Source of the DNA: Marinosulfonomonas sp.
GTDB taxonomy: Bacteria > Pseudomonadota > Alphaproteobacteria > Rhodobacterales > Rhodobacteraceae
Direction of reading: 5' to 3'
DNA: 5,663 bases
Assembly (NCBI GenBank): GCA_015494385.1
Contig: WGBJ01000298.1
Location: 1 to 5,663 of the forward strand
Numbering within the stretch: the stretch's first letter is position 1; every line of letters begins with the position of its first letter. The translations under genes were made by a program, and so were the position numbers. A model generated the notes under the pieces. That model did no database searches, was not told the DNA's origin, and saw only the letters and a list, made by a program, of their open reading frames with translations. This document shows, one piece after another, positions 5,485 through 5,663 of this stretch.

Positions 5485-5663
5485 TACGGTTGGCTCTGAT
5501 TCTGCTGATTGTTTTCCTTCCGGCGGGCGTTTTTGCGCAAAAAATTCTGGTGCGATCGGGTGAGCACGGGGATTTTTCACGCCTGGCATTTTCGTTTTCG
5601 ACACCGGTGGAATGGAAATTGGGACGAGTTCCGGACGGATATGAAATACGGTTGCAGGGGAAT
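5481..5663 (+). CDS. Secreted protein of the motA operon, N-terminal 61 residues (cut by window edge)
   Basis: The frame opens at the ATG that overlaps the motA stop (ATGA), behind a good AGGGGG, and stays open to the last base. Residues 1-20 are a clear signal peptide: MIR, a Leu/Ile/Val core, then AGVFAQ with cleavage likely after Ala19. The mature part starts KILVRSGEHGDFSRLAFSFS (21-40) and continues EWKLGRVPDGYEIRL (44-58). This beta-strand pattern resembles the AMIN-like start of large periplasmic TPR-containing proteins that I recall from Rhodobacteraceae flagellar clusters; that comparison is from memory. It is not MotB, which would have a basic cytoplasmic tail and an uncleaved helix with an ion-binding Asp. 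Because it is translationally coupled to motA, a periplasmic motor or cell-wall role is a fair inference, but only the first part is visible. Confidence 0.8.
   Translation, partial: MIRLALILLIVFLPAGVFAQKILVRSGEHGDFSRLAFSFSTPVEWKLGRVPDGYEIRLQGN

Overview
The window is a compact flagellar gene cluster. The gene content and order suggest an alphaproteobacterium, most likely of the Rhodobacteraceae/Roseobacter group: a fliF-fliH-fliN-fliP block divergent from a fliL-(small coiled-coil protein)-motE-motA block, alphaproteobacterial-type MotE and FliL proteins, and a TTAA-N7-TTAG sequence resembling a CtrA box in the shared promoter region. The taxonomic call is inferred from protein character and gene order; no database search was possible.

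Minus-strand block (positions 2934 down to 1). fliF (MS-ring) is followed by fliH (regulator of the export ATPase), fliN (C-ring/switch) and the first 131 codons of fliP (export gate), which runs off the left edge. The genes are coupled: fliF and fliH share one base (TAATG), fliH and fliN overlap by 8 bases, and fliN and fliP are 3 bases apart. There is no fliG between fliF and fliH, although FliF keeps a C-terminal tail of the FliG-binding type.

Divergent intergenic region (2935-3060). These 126 bases carry the probable promoters of both operons. A CtrA-like box at 3001-3015 lies where the -35 region of either promoter would be expected.

Plus-strand block (3061 to 5663). fliL is followed by a 126-residue single-pass coiled-coil protein of unknown function, a MotE-like protein, motA, and the first 61 codons of a secreted protein that overlaps motA by ATGA, in the place where motB is often found. 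The only real gap in this operon is 67 bases before motA, and it contains four copies of a GGATT/AATCC motif able to form alternative hairpins.

Together the left operon builds the rotor base and export apparatus, and the right operon supplies the stator MotA and stator-associated membrane proteins. No RNA genes, mobile elements, CRISPR arrays or terminators were seen, and no stretch over 300 bases lacks a gene.
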